DNA from: Haemophilus seminalis
Lineage (GTDB): Bacteria > Pseudomonadota > Gammaproteobacteria > Enterobacterales > Pasteurellaceae
DNA length: 64,000 bases
Reading direction: 5' to 3'
Assembly (NCBI RefSeq): GCF_006384255.1
Contig: NZ_VCED01000008.1
Span: 36,164 to 100,163 of the forward strand
Part shown: positions 9,072 through 17,638 of the stretch, in pieces
Position numbering within the stretch: the first letter of the stretch is position 1
How the letters are laid out: every line of letters begins with the position of its first letter
Notes under the pieces: generated by a model
Database searches by the model: none
What the model saw: only the letters and a program-made list of their open reading frames with translations
Told to the model about the DNA's origin: nothing
Program-made: the position numbers and the translations under genes

Positions 9072-10367
9072 ATGCTTAATTTTGCCTATCAAGAACACGT
9101 TCGCTCTTATTATTTCGACTCTCGTAACCAAGATTTTCAATTCCCGCCGTTAACTCAAATTGAACATGCTGATGTGTGTGTGATCGGGGCTGGTTTTTTT
9201 GGTTTATCTGCGGCACTAGAACTGGCGGAGAAAGGAAAAAAAGTCATTGTATTAGAGGGCGCTCGAGTAGGATTTGGTGCTTCTGGTCGTAGTGGTGGGC
9301 AGGCAATTAATGGCTTTGAAGAAGGCATTGATGAATACGTTAAACAAGTTGGCGAAGATAAAGCGCATAAACTTTGGAATATGTCATTAGAGGCTATTGA
9401 TATTATTGATGAACGCATTGAGAAATATGGCATTCAGTGCGACTGGAAAAAAGGCTATGCCACATTGGCATTAAATGAACGCCGAATGGATGACTTAATT
9501 GAAATTGAAAAAGAAAGTCATGAGAATTTTGGCTATCAGAATATGCAACTTTGGGATAAGGCTAAATTAAAACAGCACTTAGGCAGTGATATTTATGTGG
9601 GGGGCTTATTTGATAGTAACTCAGGGCATTTGCATCCACTTAATTATTGTTTAGGTTTAGCGAAAGCTTGTGTCGATCTGGGTGTTCAGATTTTTGAACA
9701 ATCTCCCGTAGTGGATATGGTTGAGAAAAATGGTTGCGTTGAGGTTAAAACAGCTAAAAGTGCGGTGATTTCTCAAGACGTTATTTTAGCCACCAATGCT
9801 TATATTGATGCGCTCCCGAAATCTATTCATCACGGAATTAATCGTAAAATATTACCTGTAGAAAGTTTTATTATTGCCACAGAGCCGTTAAGTCAAGCGG
9901 TTGCTGATTCTGTTATTAATAATGGCATGTCGGTGTGCGATAACAATTTATTATTAGACTATTATCGTTTGAGTGCTGACAATCGTCTTCTTTTTGGTAG
10001 TGATTCTAGCTCAGAAAAAGATATGGTCGCGATTATGCGGAAAAATATGTTGCGCGTATTCCCGCAACTTGAAAATGTAAAAATCGATTATGGCTGGGCC
10101 GGCCCGATTGATATGACGTTAAATTCAACGCCACATTTTGGTCGTATTTCTCCGCACATTTATTTTGCTCATGGTTATTCTGGTCACGGTGTTGCTTTGA
10201 CGGGGCTTGCAGGACGAATTGTAGCCGAGGCAATTTTAGGTGATGATGAACGCTTATCTATTTTTGAAAGTCTGAAAGTCCCTTCTGTTTATGGTGGTCG
10301 AATTATCAAAGATCTTGCGACAAAGATTGGTGTGCAGTATTACAAATTTTTAGATCGTTATTGTTAA
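9072..10367 (+). CDS. FAD-dependent oxidoreductase, gamma-glutamylputrescine oxidase-like (PuuB/OrdL)
   Basis: 431 residues of the D-amino-acid oxidase/DadA family. The FAD-binding GAGFFG lies at 39-44 and is followed by GFGASGRSGGQ (67-77), a stretch very close to PuuB. The frame is open further upstream to 8910, but ATG 9072 gives the normal family N terminus and the upstream translation is low-complexity promoter DNA. The divergent potD encodes a polyamine receptor, so oxidation of a polyamine derivative is a reasonable guess. The exact substrate is not shown by the sequence; other amines or amino acids are possible. Confidence 0.82.
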   Translation: MLNFAYQEHVRSYYFDSRNQDFQFPPLTQIEHADVCVIGAGFFGLSAALELAEKGKKVIVLEGARVGFGASGRSGGQAINGFEEGIDEYVKQVGEDKAHKLWNMSLEAIDIIDERIEKYGIQCDWKKGYATLALNERRMDDLIEIEKESHENFGYQNMQLWDKAKLKQHLGSDIYVGGLFDSNSGHLHPLNYCLGLAKACVDLGVQIFEQSPVVDMVEKNGCVEVKTAKSAVISQDVILATNAYIDALPKSIHHGINRKILPVESFIIATEPLSQAVADSVINNGMSVCDNNLLLDYYRLSADNRLLFGSDSSSEKDMVAIMRKNMLRVFPQLENVKIDYGWAGPIDMTLNSTPHFGRISPHIYFAHGYSGHGVALTGLAGRIVAEAILGDDERLSIFESLKVPSVYGGRIIKDLATKIGVQYYKFLDRYC

Positions 10368-10393
10368 TAATATTCGGAAACACATTTTTCCCG

Positions 10394-10399
10394 TATAAT
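10394..10399 (+). promoter_or_regulatory. Probable -10 element of the lptD promoter
   Basis: A perfect TATAAT 31 bases before the lptD ATG, just after the stop of the upstream oxidoreductase. A clear -35 is not visible (TTCGGA is two bases too close). Confidence 0.45.
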
Positions 10400-10429
10400 C
10401 GTAGATATTTTTTACAGCAGAACGGCATT

Positions 10430-12781
10430 ATGAATAAAAATCAAACCTTAGTTTCTCTTGCTATTTTCACCGCACTTTACAGTCAGCAAAGTATGGCGGA
10501 TTTACGTGATCAATGTTTAATGGGGGTACCACACTTTACTGGCGAAGTGGTACAGGGGGACTTAAATACCTTACCCGTCTATATTGAAGCTGATGATGCA
10601 GAGATTAATCAGCCTACACAGGCCGTATATCAAGGTAACGTAGATGTAAGACAGGGAAACCGCCATTTAATGGCTGATTCTGTTGAAGTGAAACAATTGG
10701 GGAATCACCAAGCTCCACAGCGTTTTGCCTATATACGAGGTGGATTTGATTATAAAGATAATCAACTTAATATGCTGGGGAAAAATGCTGATTTTAATTT
10801 AGATAACCATGACGGTCATGCTACAAATGCGGATTATGAATTGGTTGGGCGACAAGGAAGAGGCAAGGCAGAACATATCAATTTACAAAATGATTACCGT
10901 GTAATGAAAAATGCCACATTTACCTCTTGTTTACGAGGTGATAATGCCTGGGCGGTAGATGCATCAGAAATCCGTCAATATGTAAAAGAAGAATATGCTG
11001 AAATGTGGCATGCACGTTTTAAAGTGCATGGCGTGCCTGTTTTTTATACCCCTTATTTGCAATTACCAATTGGTGATCGCCGTCGTTCGGGATTATTGAT
11101 TCCAAGTGGTGGCTCATCTAGCCGTGATGGTTTCTGGTATATGCAACCGATTTATTGGAATATTGCACCGAATTACGATATGACGGTTACGCCTAAATAC
11201 ATGTCGCATCGTGGTTGGCAATTAAATGGTGAATTTCGCTATTTAACCTCTATAGGGGAAGGAAAAGTTGCAGGAGAATATCTAGGCCGAGATCGTTATG
11301 ACGAATATATTAGTGATAAACGTAAACGCCATTTATTCTATTGGAATCACAGTTCAAGCTTCTTAGAAAACTGGCGTTTTAATGTAAATTATACACGAGT
11401 GAGTGATAAACGTTACTTTAACGACTTTGATTCACAATACGGTAGCAGCACAGATGGCTATGCAGATCAGTATGCGCGAATCGCTTACTATAAACCTAAT
11501 TATAATTTCTCGCTTTCAGCGCGCCAGTTCCAAGTTTTTGATGAAAATCTATCTATTGGTCCTTATCGTGCGATGCCACAAATGGACTTTAATTATTACA
11601 AACATGATTTAGCTAATGGATGGTTAGATTTTAAATGGTATTCTCAAGCTGTACGTTTTGATAATGACAGTGATCTCATGCCAACGGCATGGCGTTTTCA
11701 CATTGAACCAAGTTTAGCTTCATCAATGTCAAATGAATATGGTGGCTTGAAAGTAGAAACTAAACTTTATGGCACACGTTATGAACAGAAAAAGGGTTCA
11801 GGAGTGAATGCGGAAGAGGTTCAGAAAAACATAAATCGTGTCATTCCGCAATTTAAGCTTGATTTACAAACTGTATTAGCTAGGGACACCACTTTCTTAA
11901 AAGATTACACTCAAACTTTTGAACCACACATTCAATATTTATATCGCCCTTATCGTGATCAAAGCAATATTGGTTCAAAACAACGTACGAGTGATTATTT
12001 AGGATTTGGTTATGATTCCGCATTGGTACAGCAAGATTATTATTCGCTTTTCCGTGATCGCCGTTACAGTGGATTAGATAGAATCTCCTCTGCGAATCAA
12101 ATGACATTAGGTGGAACAACTCGCTTTTATGATAAAGCCGGTGATGAACGCTTTAATTTATCAGCCGGTCAAATTTATTATTTAAATGATTCACGTATTG
12201 ATGATAACCCCGCAAATAAAACGCCAACATCGTCATCATCTTGGGCTTTAGAGTCTAACTGGAAAATGAGTGATCATTGGCGTTGGCGTGGCAGTTATCA
12301 ATATGATACGAATACGCACGCAACATCGTTAGCGAATACATCATTGGAATATAACCCTGCAAAGGATAATTTAATCCAATTAAATTATCGTTACGCTAGT
12401 CAAAATTATATTGATCAAAATTTAGGGCGATCAGCAAATGCTTATCGTCAAGATATTCAGCAGATAGGGCTTGTTACTGCATGGGAAGTTTCAGATAACT
12501 GGTCGGTTGTGGGAAAATATTATCATGATCTTGCACTTAAAAAACCGGTTGAACAATATCTTGGTATTCAATATAACACTTGTTGTTGGGCTGCCGGAAT
12601 TGGTGCAAGACGCTATGTGACAAGCCGTCAACATCAAGATGAGGATTCTGTGCTCTATGATCATGGTATAGGTTTTACCTTAGAATTACGTGGTCTAGGT
12701 ACAAATAATTACCAAAATGGTATTGATGATATGCTCGAAAAAGGTAAGTTACCTTACATCCGTGCATTTAGCCTTGAATAA
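10430..12781 (+). CDS. lptD: LPS-assembly outer-membrane protein LptD
   Basis: 783 residues. Beta-barrel translocon that, with LptE, inserts lipopolysaccharide into the outer leaflet. ATG 10430 begins a signal peptide (cleavage around SMA-D at residue 23); the frame is open upstream to 10361 but that part overlaps the previous gene. The N-terminal OstA/jellyroll domain is at about 60-190 and the barrel follows. The disulfide cysteines of the family are present: RDQC near the N terminus, TSCLRG, and the paired CC in NTCCWAAG near the C terminus. lpxH at 57471 serves the same lipopolysaccharide pathway. Confidence 0.95.
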   Translation: MNKNQTLVSLAIFTALYSQQSMADLRDQCLMGVPHFTGEVVQGDLNTLPVYIEADDAEINQPTQAVYQGNVDVRQGNRHLMADSVEVKQLGNHQAPQRFAYIRGGFDYKDNQLNMLGKNADFNLDNHDGHATNADYELVGRQGRGKAEHINLQNDYRVMKNATFTSCLRGDNAWAVDASEIRQYVKEEYAEMWHARFKVHGVPVFYTPYLQLPIGDRRRSGLLIPSGGSSSRDGFWYMQPIYWNIAPNYDMTVTPKYMSHRGWQLNGEFRYLTSIGEGKVAGEYLGRDRYDEYISDKRKRHLFYWNHSSSFLENWRFNVNYTRVSDKRYFNDFDSQYGSSTDGYADQYARIAYYKPNYNFSLSARQFQVFDENLSIGPYRAMPQMDFNYYKHDLANGWLDFKWYSQAVRFDNDSDLMPTAWRFHIEPSLASSMSNEYGGLKVETKLYGTRYEQKKGSGVNAEEVQKNINRVIPQFKLDLQTVLARDTTFLKDYTQTFEPHIQYLYRPYRDQSNIGSKQRTSDYLGFGYDSALVQQDYYSLFRDRRYSGLDRISSANQMTLGGTTRFYDKAGDERFNLSAGQIYYLNDSRIDDNPANKTPTSSSSWALESNWKMSDHWRWRGSYQYDTNTHATSLANTSLEYNPAKDNLIQLNYRYASQNYIDQNLGRSANAYRQDIQQIGLVTAWEVSDNWSVVGKYYHDLALKKPVEQYLGIQYNTCCWAAGIGARRYVTSRQHQDEDSVLYDHGIGFTLELRGLGTNNYQNGIDDMLEKGKLPYIRAFSLE

Positions 12782-12789
12782 TCCATTCT

Positions 12790-12817
12790 AAAACCGATAG
12801 CGATTGCTGTCGGTTTT
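12790..12817 (+). terminator. Intrinsic terminator after lptD
   Basis: AAAACCGATAGC (12790-12801) pairs with GCTGTCGGTTTT (12806-12817) with one G-T pair and a GATT loop. A T-rich stretch follows. Confidence 0.75.
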
Positions 12818-12887
12818 CTCATTTTTTTAAACGAAATCACTTTCACCAAAAATTAGTATAAATTTCACCGCACTTTCATCTCTTTTA

Positions 12888-12915
12888 TTGACTGATGTCA
12901 AGATTTCATTATATT
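12888..12915 (+). promoter_or_regulatory. Candidate promoter of the NSS transporter
   Basis: TTGACT (12888-12893), 16-base spacer, TATATT (12910-12915), 33 bases before the start codon. An inverted uptake signal lies just upstream (12867-12875). Confidence 0.45.
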
Positions 12916-12948
12916 GACAGCTTTCATTCTAACTTATAGGAACAACTT

Positions 12949-14472
12949 ATGGCGCAATCTGCACCAAAGCGTGAAACCTTCTCTGGTCGTAACGCGTTTA
13001 TTATGGCTGCCATTGGCTCAGCGGTGGGCCTTGGTAATATTTGGCGTTTCCCTTATACCACTTATGAAAATGGTGGGGGCGCTTTTATTATCCCTTATCT
13101 TATTGCATTATTAACTGCAGGGATTCCTCTTTTATTTTTAGATTATGCGATTGGGCACCGTCACCGTGGTGGGGCACCATTGTCTTATCGTCGTTTTAGT
13201 CCACATTTTGAAGTGTTTGGCTGGTGGCAAATGATGGTGAATGTCATCATTGGCTTATATTATGCCGTTGTGCTTGGCTGGGCTGCAAGTTACACCTATT
13301 TCTCAATTAATGGTGCTTGGGGAGATAAACCGATCGATTTTTTCATTGGTGAATTTCTGAAAATGGGCGACATCAAAAATGGGGTGAGTTTTGAGTTTGT
13401 GGGAATGGTCACCTGCCCATTAATTGCGATGTGGATTATTGCCCTCGGTGTACTTTCACTTGGTGTACAAAAAGGCATTGCAAAAGTTTCATCGGTATTA
13501 ATGCCGGTGTTAGTCATTATGTTTATGGCTTTGGTTATTTATTCCTTATTTTTACCTGGTGCGGAAAAAGGCTTAGATGCTTTATTTACACCAGATTGGT
13601 CAAAGCTATCGAATCCAAGTGTATGGATTGCCGCATATGGACAAATATTCTTTTCTCTCTCAATTTGTTTTGGAATTATGGTGACATATGCTTCTTATCT
13701 TAAAAAAGAATCAGATTTAACCGGAAGTGGATTAGTAGTAGGTTTTGCAAATAGTAGTTTTGAAGTGTTAGCAGGCGTAGGTGTTTTTGCAGCATTAGGT
13801 TTTATTGCAACGGCACAAGGCCAAGAAGTGAGCGAGGTAGCAAAAGGCGGAATTGGTTTAGCATTTTTCGCATTTCCAACCATTATTAACAAAGCACCAT
13901 TTGGTGAAGTATTAGGTGTCTTATTTTTTGGTTCATTGACGTTTGCAGCATTGACTTCTTTCATTTCTGTTATTGAAGTGATCATTTCCGCTATTCAAGA
14001 TAAGCTACGTATTCGCCGTGTGAAAGTAACCTTTATTGTGGGTGTTCCAATGATGCTGGTTTCAGTGCTCTTATTTGGTACGACAACAGGATTGCCAATG
14101 TTGGATGTCTTTGACAAATTCGTAAACTATTTTGGTATTGTTGCTGTTGCATTTGTATCATTAATTGCAATTGTGGCAAACGAAAAATTAGGGTTATTGG
14201 GCGATCATTTAAATGAAACCTCTTCTTTCAAAGTTGGCTTTTTCTGGCGTTTATGTATTGTGCTGACCACAGGTATTTTAGCATTTATGTTATTTAGTGA
14301 GGGCGCCAAAGTCTTTTCTGAAGGATATGAAGGATACCCAAGTTGGTTTGTCAATATTTTTGGTTGGGGAATGGCAATCAGTTTATTAATTGTGGCATTT
14401 ATGCTTTCTCGCTTAAAATGGAAAAATGATACCCAATTAATCCTTGATGAAAAAAAAAGGAGAGTAAAATGA
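12949..14472 (+). CDS. Sodium-dependent NSS-family amino-acid transporter (MetP-like large subunit)
   Basis: 507 residues with about 12 membrane helices. The N terminus holds the neurotransmitter:sodium symporter signature [13 protein letters not shown] in helix 1. The family couples amino-acid uptake to sodium. The immediate downstream presence of a tiny MetS-like subunit, overlapping by four bases (ATGA), points to the bacterial methionine/alanine-type MetPS systems. The true substrate is not readable from sequence. ATG 12949 follows ATAGGAACAACTT with weak AGGA spacing. Confidence 0.88.
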   Translation: MAQSAPKRETFSGRNAFIMAAIGSAVGLGNIWRFPYTTYENGGGAFIIPYLIALLTAGIPLLFLDYAIGHRHRGGAPLSYRRFSPHFEVFGWWQMMVNVIIGLYYAVVLGWAASYTYFSINGAWGDKPIDFFIGEFLKMGDIKNGVSFEFVGMVTCPLIAMWIIALGVLSLGVQKGIAKVSSVLMPVLVIMFMALVIYSLFLPGAEKGLDALFTPDWSKLSNPSVWIAAYGQIFFSLSICFGIMVTYASYLKKESDLTGSGLVVGFANSSFEVLAGVGVFAALGFIATAQGQEVSEVAKGGIGLAFFAFPTIINKAPFGEVLGVLFFGSLTFAALTSFISVIEVIISAIQDKLRIRRVKVTFIVGVPMMLVSVLLFGTTTGLPMLDVFDKFVNYFGIVAVAFVSLIAIVANEKLGLLGDHLNETSSFKVGFFWRLCIVLTTGILAFMLFSEGAKVFSEGYEGYPSWFVNIFGWGMAISLLIVAFMLSRLKWKNDTQLILDEKKRRVK

Positions 14473-14564
14473 GTTTGAGCGCAATGATTATGATGATTGT
14501 AGCTTTTGGCGTTATTTGGGGCGGCTTTATCTACGCCTTGATGCGCTTACCCAAAGAAAAATAA
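14469..14564 (+). CDS. MetS-like small subunit of an NSS transporter (31 aa)
   Basis: An ORF of 31 codons starting [19 protein letters not shown], i.e. one membrane helix, and ending in a short charged tail (RLPKEK). Its ATG overlaps the stop of the large subunit (ATGA at 14469-14472), and AAAGGAGAG lies at ribosome-site distance, so translation is coupled. Small subunits of this length and pattern (MetS) are required partners of MetP-type NSS transporters in Corynebacterium glutamicum. It is easily missed because of its size. A terminator follows directly. Confidence 0.85.
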   Translation: MSLSAMIMMIVAFGVIWGGFIYALMRLPKEK

Positions 14565-14573
14565 GGATAGTAT

Positions 14574-14605
14574 TAACCGCACTTTAATCGTGCGGTTATT
14601 TTTTA
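14574..14605 (+). terminator. Uptake-signal terminator after the metS-like gene
   Basis: AACCGCAC (14575-14582), 7-base loop, GTGCGGTT (14590-14597), then a T-rich run. The left arm carries a reverse uptake signal. Confidence 0.88.
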
Positions 14606-15203
14606 GTTCGCTTGATAATTTAATAATATCAGTTTAATTCATGTCATATACTGAAGTAGGCATAACATCCATTCATGCCGTAGGGGTTTATTAAAAAGTA
14701 AATTTTTACATTAAGTTATAAATTTTTTATTTTCATTTCCATTAATATTGTGTAGAATACGAAGATAACCTAATTTCTTAACTCATTTCTCCCTTATTTA
14801 GATTTATCGAGAGTTTAGTTCAGTTTTTAGATTGGAGTCATGGATGTTTCCACTTATATCTACCTATGACAGACTTTTTCATTTTTTATTAAAGAAGAAT
14901 AAAATGTCTCATCTGAATAATGTAATACGGAATATTACTTATTATTACCCATTCGCTACATATTTAGCATTTAACATATCAAAGAAAATACATTCATTTC
15001 GTTTATTAACAAGTTTAATTGGCTTCAGGTTTAGGTTTTGTCTTGCTTAAGATGAAATTGTAGGGCACCAATTAAACGTTCTGTTATTTCTTATTTTTCT
15101 TTACAGTATAAAGGTATTTATATGCTTTTTGAGCTGTGCCTTTATGTTTTTCGCTTATTTCACGTCCGAGAGAGTGCATTTAAATTAATATAGGATTATC
15201 AAT
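14606..15203. other. AT-rich 600-bp region upstream of the adhesin, with a degenerate ORF
   Basis: No complete gene is recognised. A possible promoter TTTTCA-N17-TAGAAT lies at 14730-14758. From ATG 14904 a short frame codes for MSHLNNVIRNITYYYPFATY and then a serine/leucine-rich segment; at about 15020 the best continuation (LASGLGFVLLKMKL, to TAG near 15061) is in a different frame, so this may be the frameshifted remains of a small membrane protein. I do not recognise the family. No long homopolymer or tetranucleotide tract is present that would phase-vary the adhesin. Confidence 0.35.
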
Positions 15204-17405
15204 ATGAATCATATATATAAAGTTATTTGGAATACAATCACACAAACATGGGTTGCAGTTTCCGAACTTAGCCGCGCAAAAGGCAAAACAAAATCAAGTA
15301 AAACATTAAGTGCGGTAGTTTTAGCAGCAGTTTCTGCTGGGGCTATTGTTGGGGGTGCAGAGGCTGCGTATATAGCGGGCGTAGGAAACGGTATCGCAAT
15401 TTCACTCAAAGGAGGGGCGCTTCCAGCAGACGCTAAAGATCGATGGTCAATAGCTATAGGCACTAACGCTTCCGCAGAAAAGGGTTATGACATAGCAATT
15501 GGAGGCAACTCACACGCTAAAAGTCAAGACACCAGAGATGCTCAAGGTAAGTTACTTGAAGGAGCTGCAATTGCAATAGGTAAAGAGACAAAGGCAACAG
15601 GTCAAGGAACAATTGCAATTGGGCGAAAAACTCTTGCTGAAGGTGAATATGGAAGCGCTTACGGTTCTCAAGCGAACGCGCATGGGGCGCGCTCAACTGC
15701 TCTAGGTTATGTTGCTTCAGCAAGTGGCAATGACAGTTTAGCTGGAGGGGCTTTAGCTGAATCCCGAGGAGAGGGTTCTGTTGCACTCGGTAAAGACGCT
15801 CAAGCTACAGGAGATTACGCTAACGCTATAGGTTCAAGCGCTAGAGCTACGGAATGGGCTACTGCAGTTGGCCCAGGAACACAAGCAAATGGAGTAGCAT
15901 CTGCAGCTTATGGCGATGGTTCTGTTGCCGATGGTAAAAAAGCCATTGCTATGGGTTCACATGCTACTGCAAAAAATGAGAGTACTATTGCGATAGGTAA
16001 TGGAGCTAAAGTGGGTGCAACAAATGGAGATGTTGCGGCAACTAATGGCATCGCTATTGGTACAGAATCTGAATCAAAAGATCAACAAGCTATTGCCGTT
16101 GGTAAACAAGCAATTGCAGCAGGTAATAACTCTATTGCCTTGGGGAATGAAACTACGACAACTGGAGGTGAGGGGGTTGCCATTGGTAATACAGCAAGTG
16201 CATCTAACCAGTCTGTAGCCTTCGGTTCCAAAGCCAAAGCTACTGCACAGAAAGGGTATTCATCTGCATTTGGTAATGAATCCGTAGCTGATCAAGCAGA
16301 TGCGTCAGCCATTGGTAATACAGCAAAAGCCTTAGCAGAAAATGCAACATCGGTGGGGGCACATAGCACGGTAGATACTGGAGCAACATACGGCTCTGCA
16401 TTAGGTCGAAGTGCAAATGTTAGTGCAGCAAATGGTACCGCACTAGGAAGCTCATCAAGCGTAACTGCCGCGGACGGCACGGCTGTAGGTACTGGTGCAA
16501 CTGTAAGCACAGCAGGCGGCGTAGCATTAGGTCAAGGATCAAAATCTACTCGAGCTGCATTAGATGGTGGAAGTATCACAATTAGCTCAGCAGGCAACGT
16601 CATATCATCAAATCATATTACTGATAAGGATATTACTGATAAGGATAACAGCACGGTAAATGACGTTTATGCCCCAGTTAAATTAATTAAATTAATCAAT
16701 GACAAATCAATCTTAGAAAGAGTAAAAAATACTATTAAAGGTACTGCTGGTGCAGTCTCCCTAGGTAACAACACCACTACTCGCCAACTCACCAACCTAG
16801 CACCAGGTAGTGCAGACTATGATGCTGTAAACGTGGCTCAGTTAAAGGCTGTTGTGGGGACAATCAAACATTATAACGTAACCTCTAAAGATGGGGATAT
16901 TACCATTAATCCCGATACCACCGATCCAAATAAGACTGTTTGGGATTTAAAAATAAATCCTAAATATAAAATCAAATATTTCTCAGTCAAGTCAGAGGGT
17001 GGCACCAACGAAAATAATGATGGTGCCACAGCAACAGATGCGATTGCGATTGGTAAAAATGCCTCTTCTACCGGCTCTAATGCCGTAAGTTTAGGCTTTG
17101 AAGCTAAAGCCTTAGGAAATTATAACACAGCCATTGGACCGGGCGCGCAAGCAAAAGATGTTAGAACAACAGCTATTGGTTACAATGCTAAAGCTGAAGC
17201 CGCAAGTGCGGTTGGCATTGGATACGAAGCTAATGCGACCCAATCCCGTTCTTTGGCAATAGGTCAAGATGCAACAGCCACAGCAAATAATGCCATTGCA
17301 CTTGGCTCAAGTGGACAACACAGCGAAAACAAAACTACTGCGAGTGCTGCGCTGTTGCCATTGGCTCAGGTGCCGAAGCAAACATCGCTAATGGTATTGC
17401 TTTAG
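15204..17405 (+). CDS. Adhesin N-terminal fragment: signal peptide and YadA-like head
   Basis: 733 codons. Residues 1 to about 24 form the extended signal peptide region of large autotransporters (MNHIYKVIWN...TWVAVSE), followed by a normal hydrophobic core and GGAEA cleavage near residue 54. Residues about 75-450 are repeated SxAIGxxAxA / AxGxxSxALG units of about 14 residues, which fold as the left-handed beta-roll of YadA heads. A first neck motif (DYDAVNVAQLKAV) lies near 545, and a second head block follows (about 615-710). The last 20 or so residues (after KTTASA) are out-of-frame junk caused by the frameshift. Without an anchor this product would be secreted to the periplasm and not displayed. 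Confidence 0.8.
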   Translation: MNHIYKVIWNTITQTWVAVSELSRAKGKTKSSKTLSAVVLAAVSAGAIVGGAEAAYIAGVGNGIAISLKGGALPADAKDRWSIAIGTNASAEKGYDIAIGGNSHAKSQDTRDAQGKLLEGAAIAIGKETKATGQGTIAIGRKTLAEGEYGSAYGSQANAHGARSTALGYVASASGNDSLAGGALAESRGEGSVALGKDAQATGDYANAIGSSARATEWATAVGPGTQANGVASAAYGDGSVADGKKAIAMGSHATAKNESTIAIGNGAKVGATNGDVAATNGIAIGTESESKDQQAIAVGKQAIAAGNNSIALGNETTTTGGEGVAIGNTASASNQSVAFGSKAKATAQKGYSSAFGNESVADQADASAIGNTAKALAENATSVGAHSTVDTGATYGSALGRSANVSAANGTALGSSSSVTAADGTAVGTGATVSTAGGVALGQGSKSTRAALDGGSITISSAGNVISSNHITDKDITDKDNSTVNDVYAPVKLIKLINDKSILERVKNTIKGTAGAVSLGNNTTTRQLTNLAPGSADYDAVNVAQLKAVVGTIKHYNVTSKDGDITINPDTTDPNKTVWDLKINPKYKIKYFSVKSEGGTNENNDGATATDAIAIGKNASSTGSNAVSLGFEAKALGNYNTAIGPGAQAKDVRTTAIGYNAKAEAASAVGIGYEANATQSRSLAIGQDATATANNAIALGSSGQHSENKTTASAALLPLAQVPKQTSLMVLL
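17341..17353 (+). other. Frameshift point in the adhesin gene
   Basis: Upstream frame reads KTTASA and then loses homology. The frame starting GCT at 17351 reads AVAIGSGAEANIANGIALGS, a normal head repeat. One base is missing (or two gained) in GCGAGTGCTGCGCTG. The site is not a homopolymer but contains the near-repeat GCTGC/GCTG. Confidence 0.85.
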
Positions 17406-17638
17406 GCTCACAATCAAAAACAACTGCAGCTTCAGGTCAAACTGGCTTTGATGCTTCTCAAGATGCAGATGGGGCTCGCGTTAATAAATATGTCAACCTA
17501 ACGAATAACAAGAAAAATGTCCGCACTTCTACTTTAGCGGGTCTTTCTATTGGTGATACTGACAAAACCCGTCAAATCAACCACCTCGCAGCTGGTACCG
17601 CAGATGATGACGCGGTAAACGTAGCACAATTAAAATCC

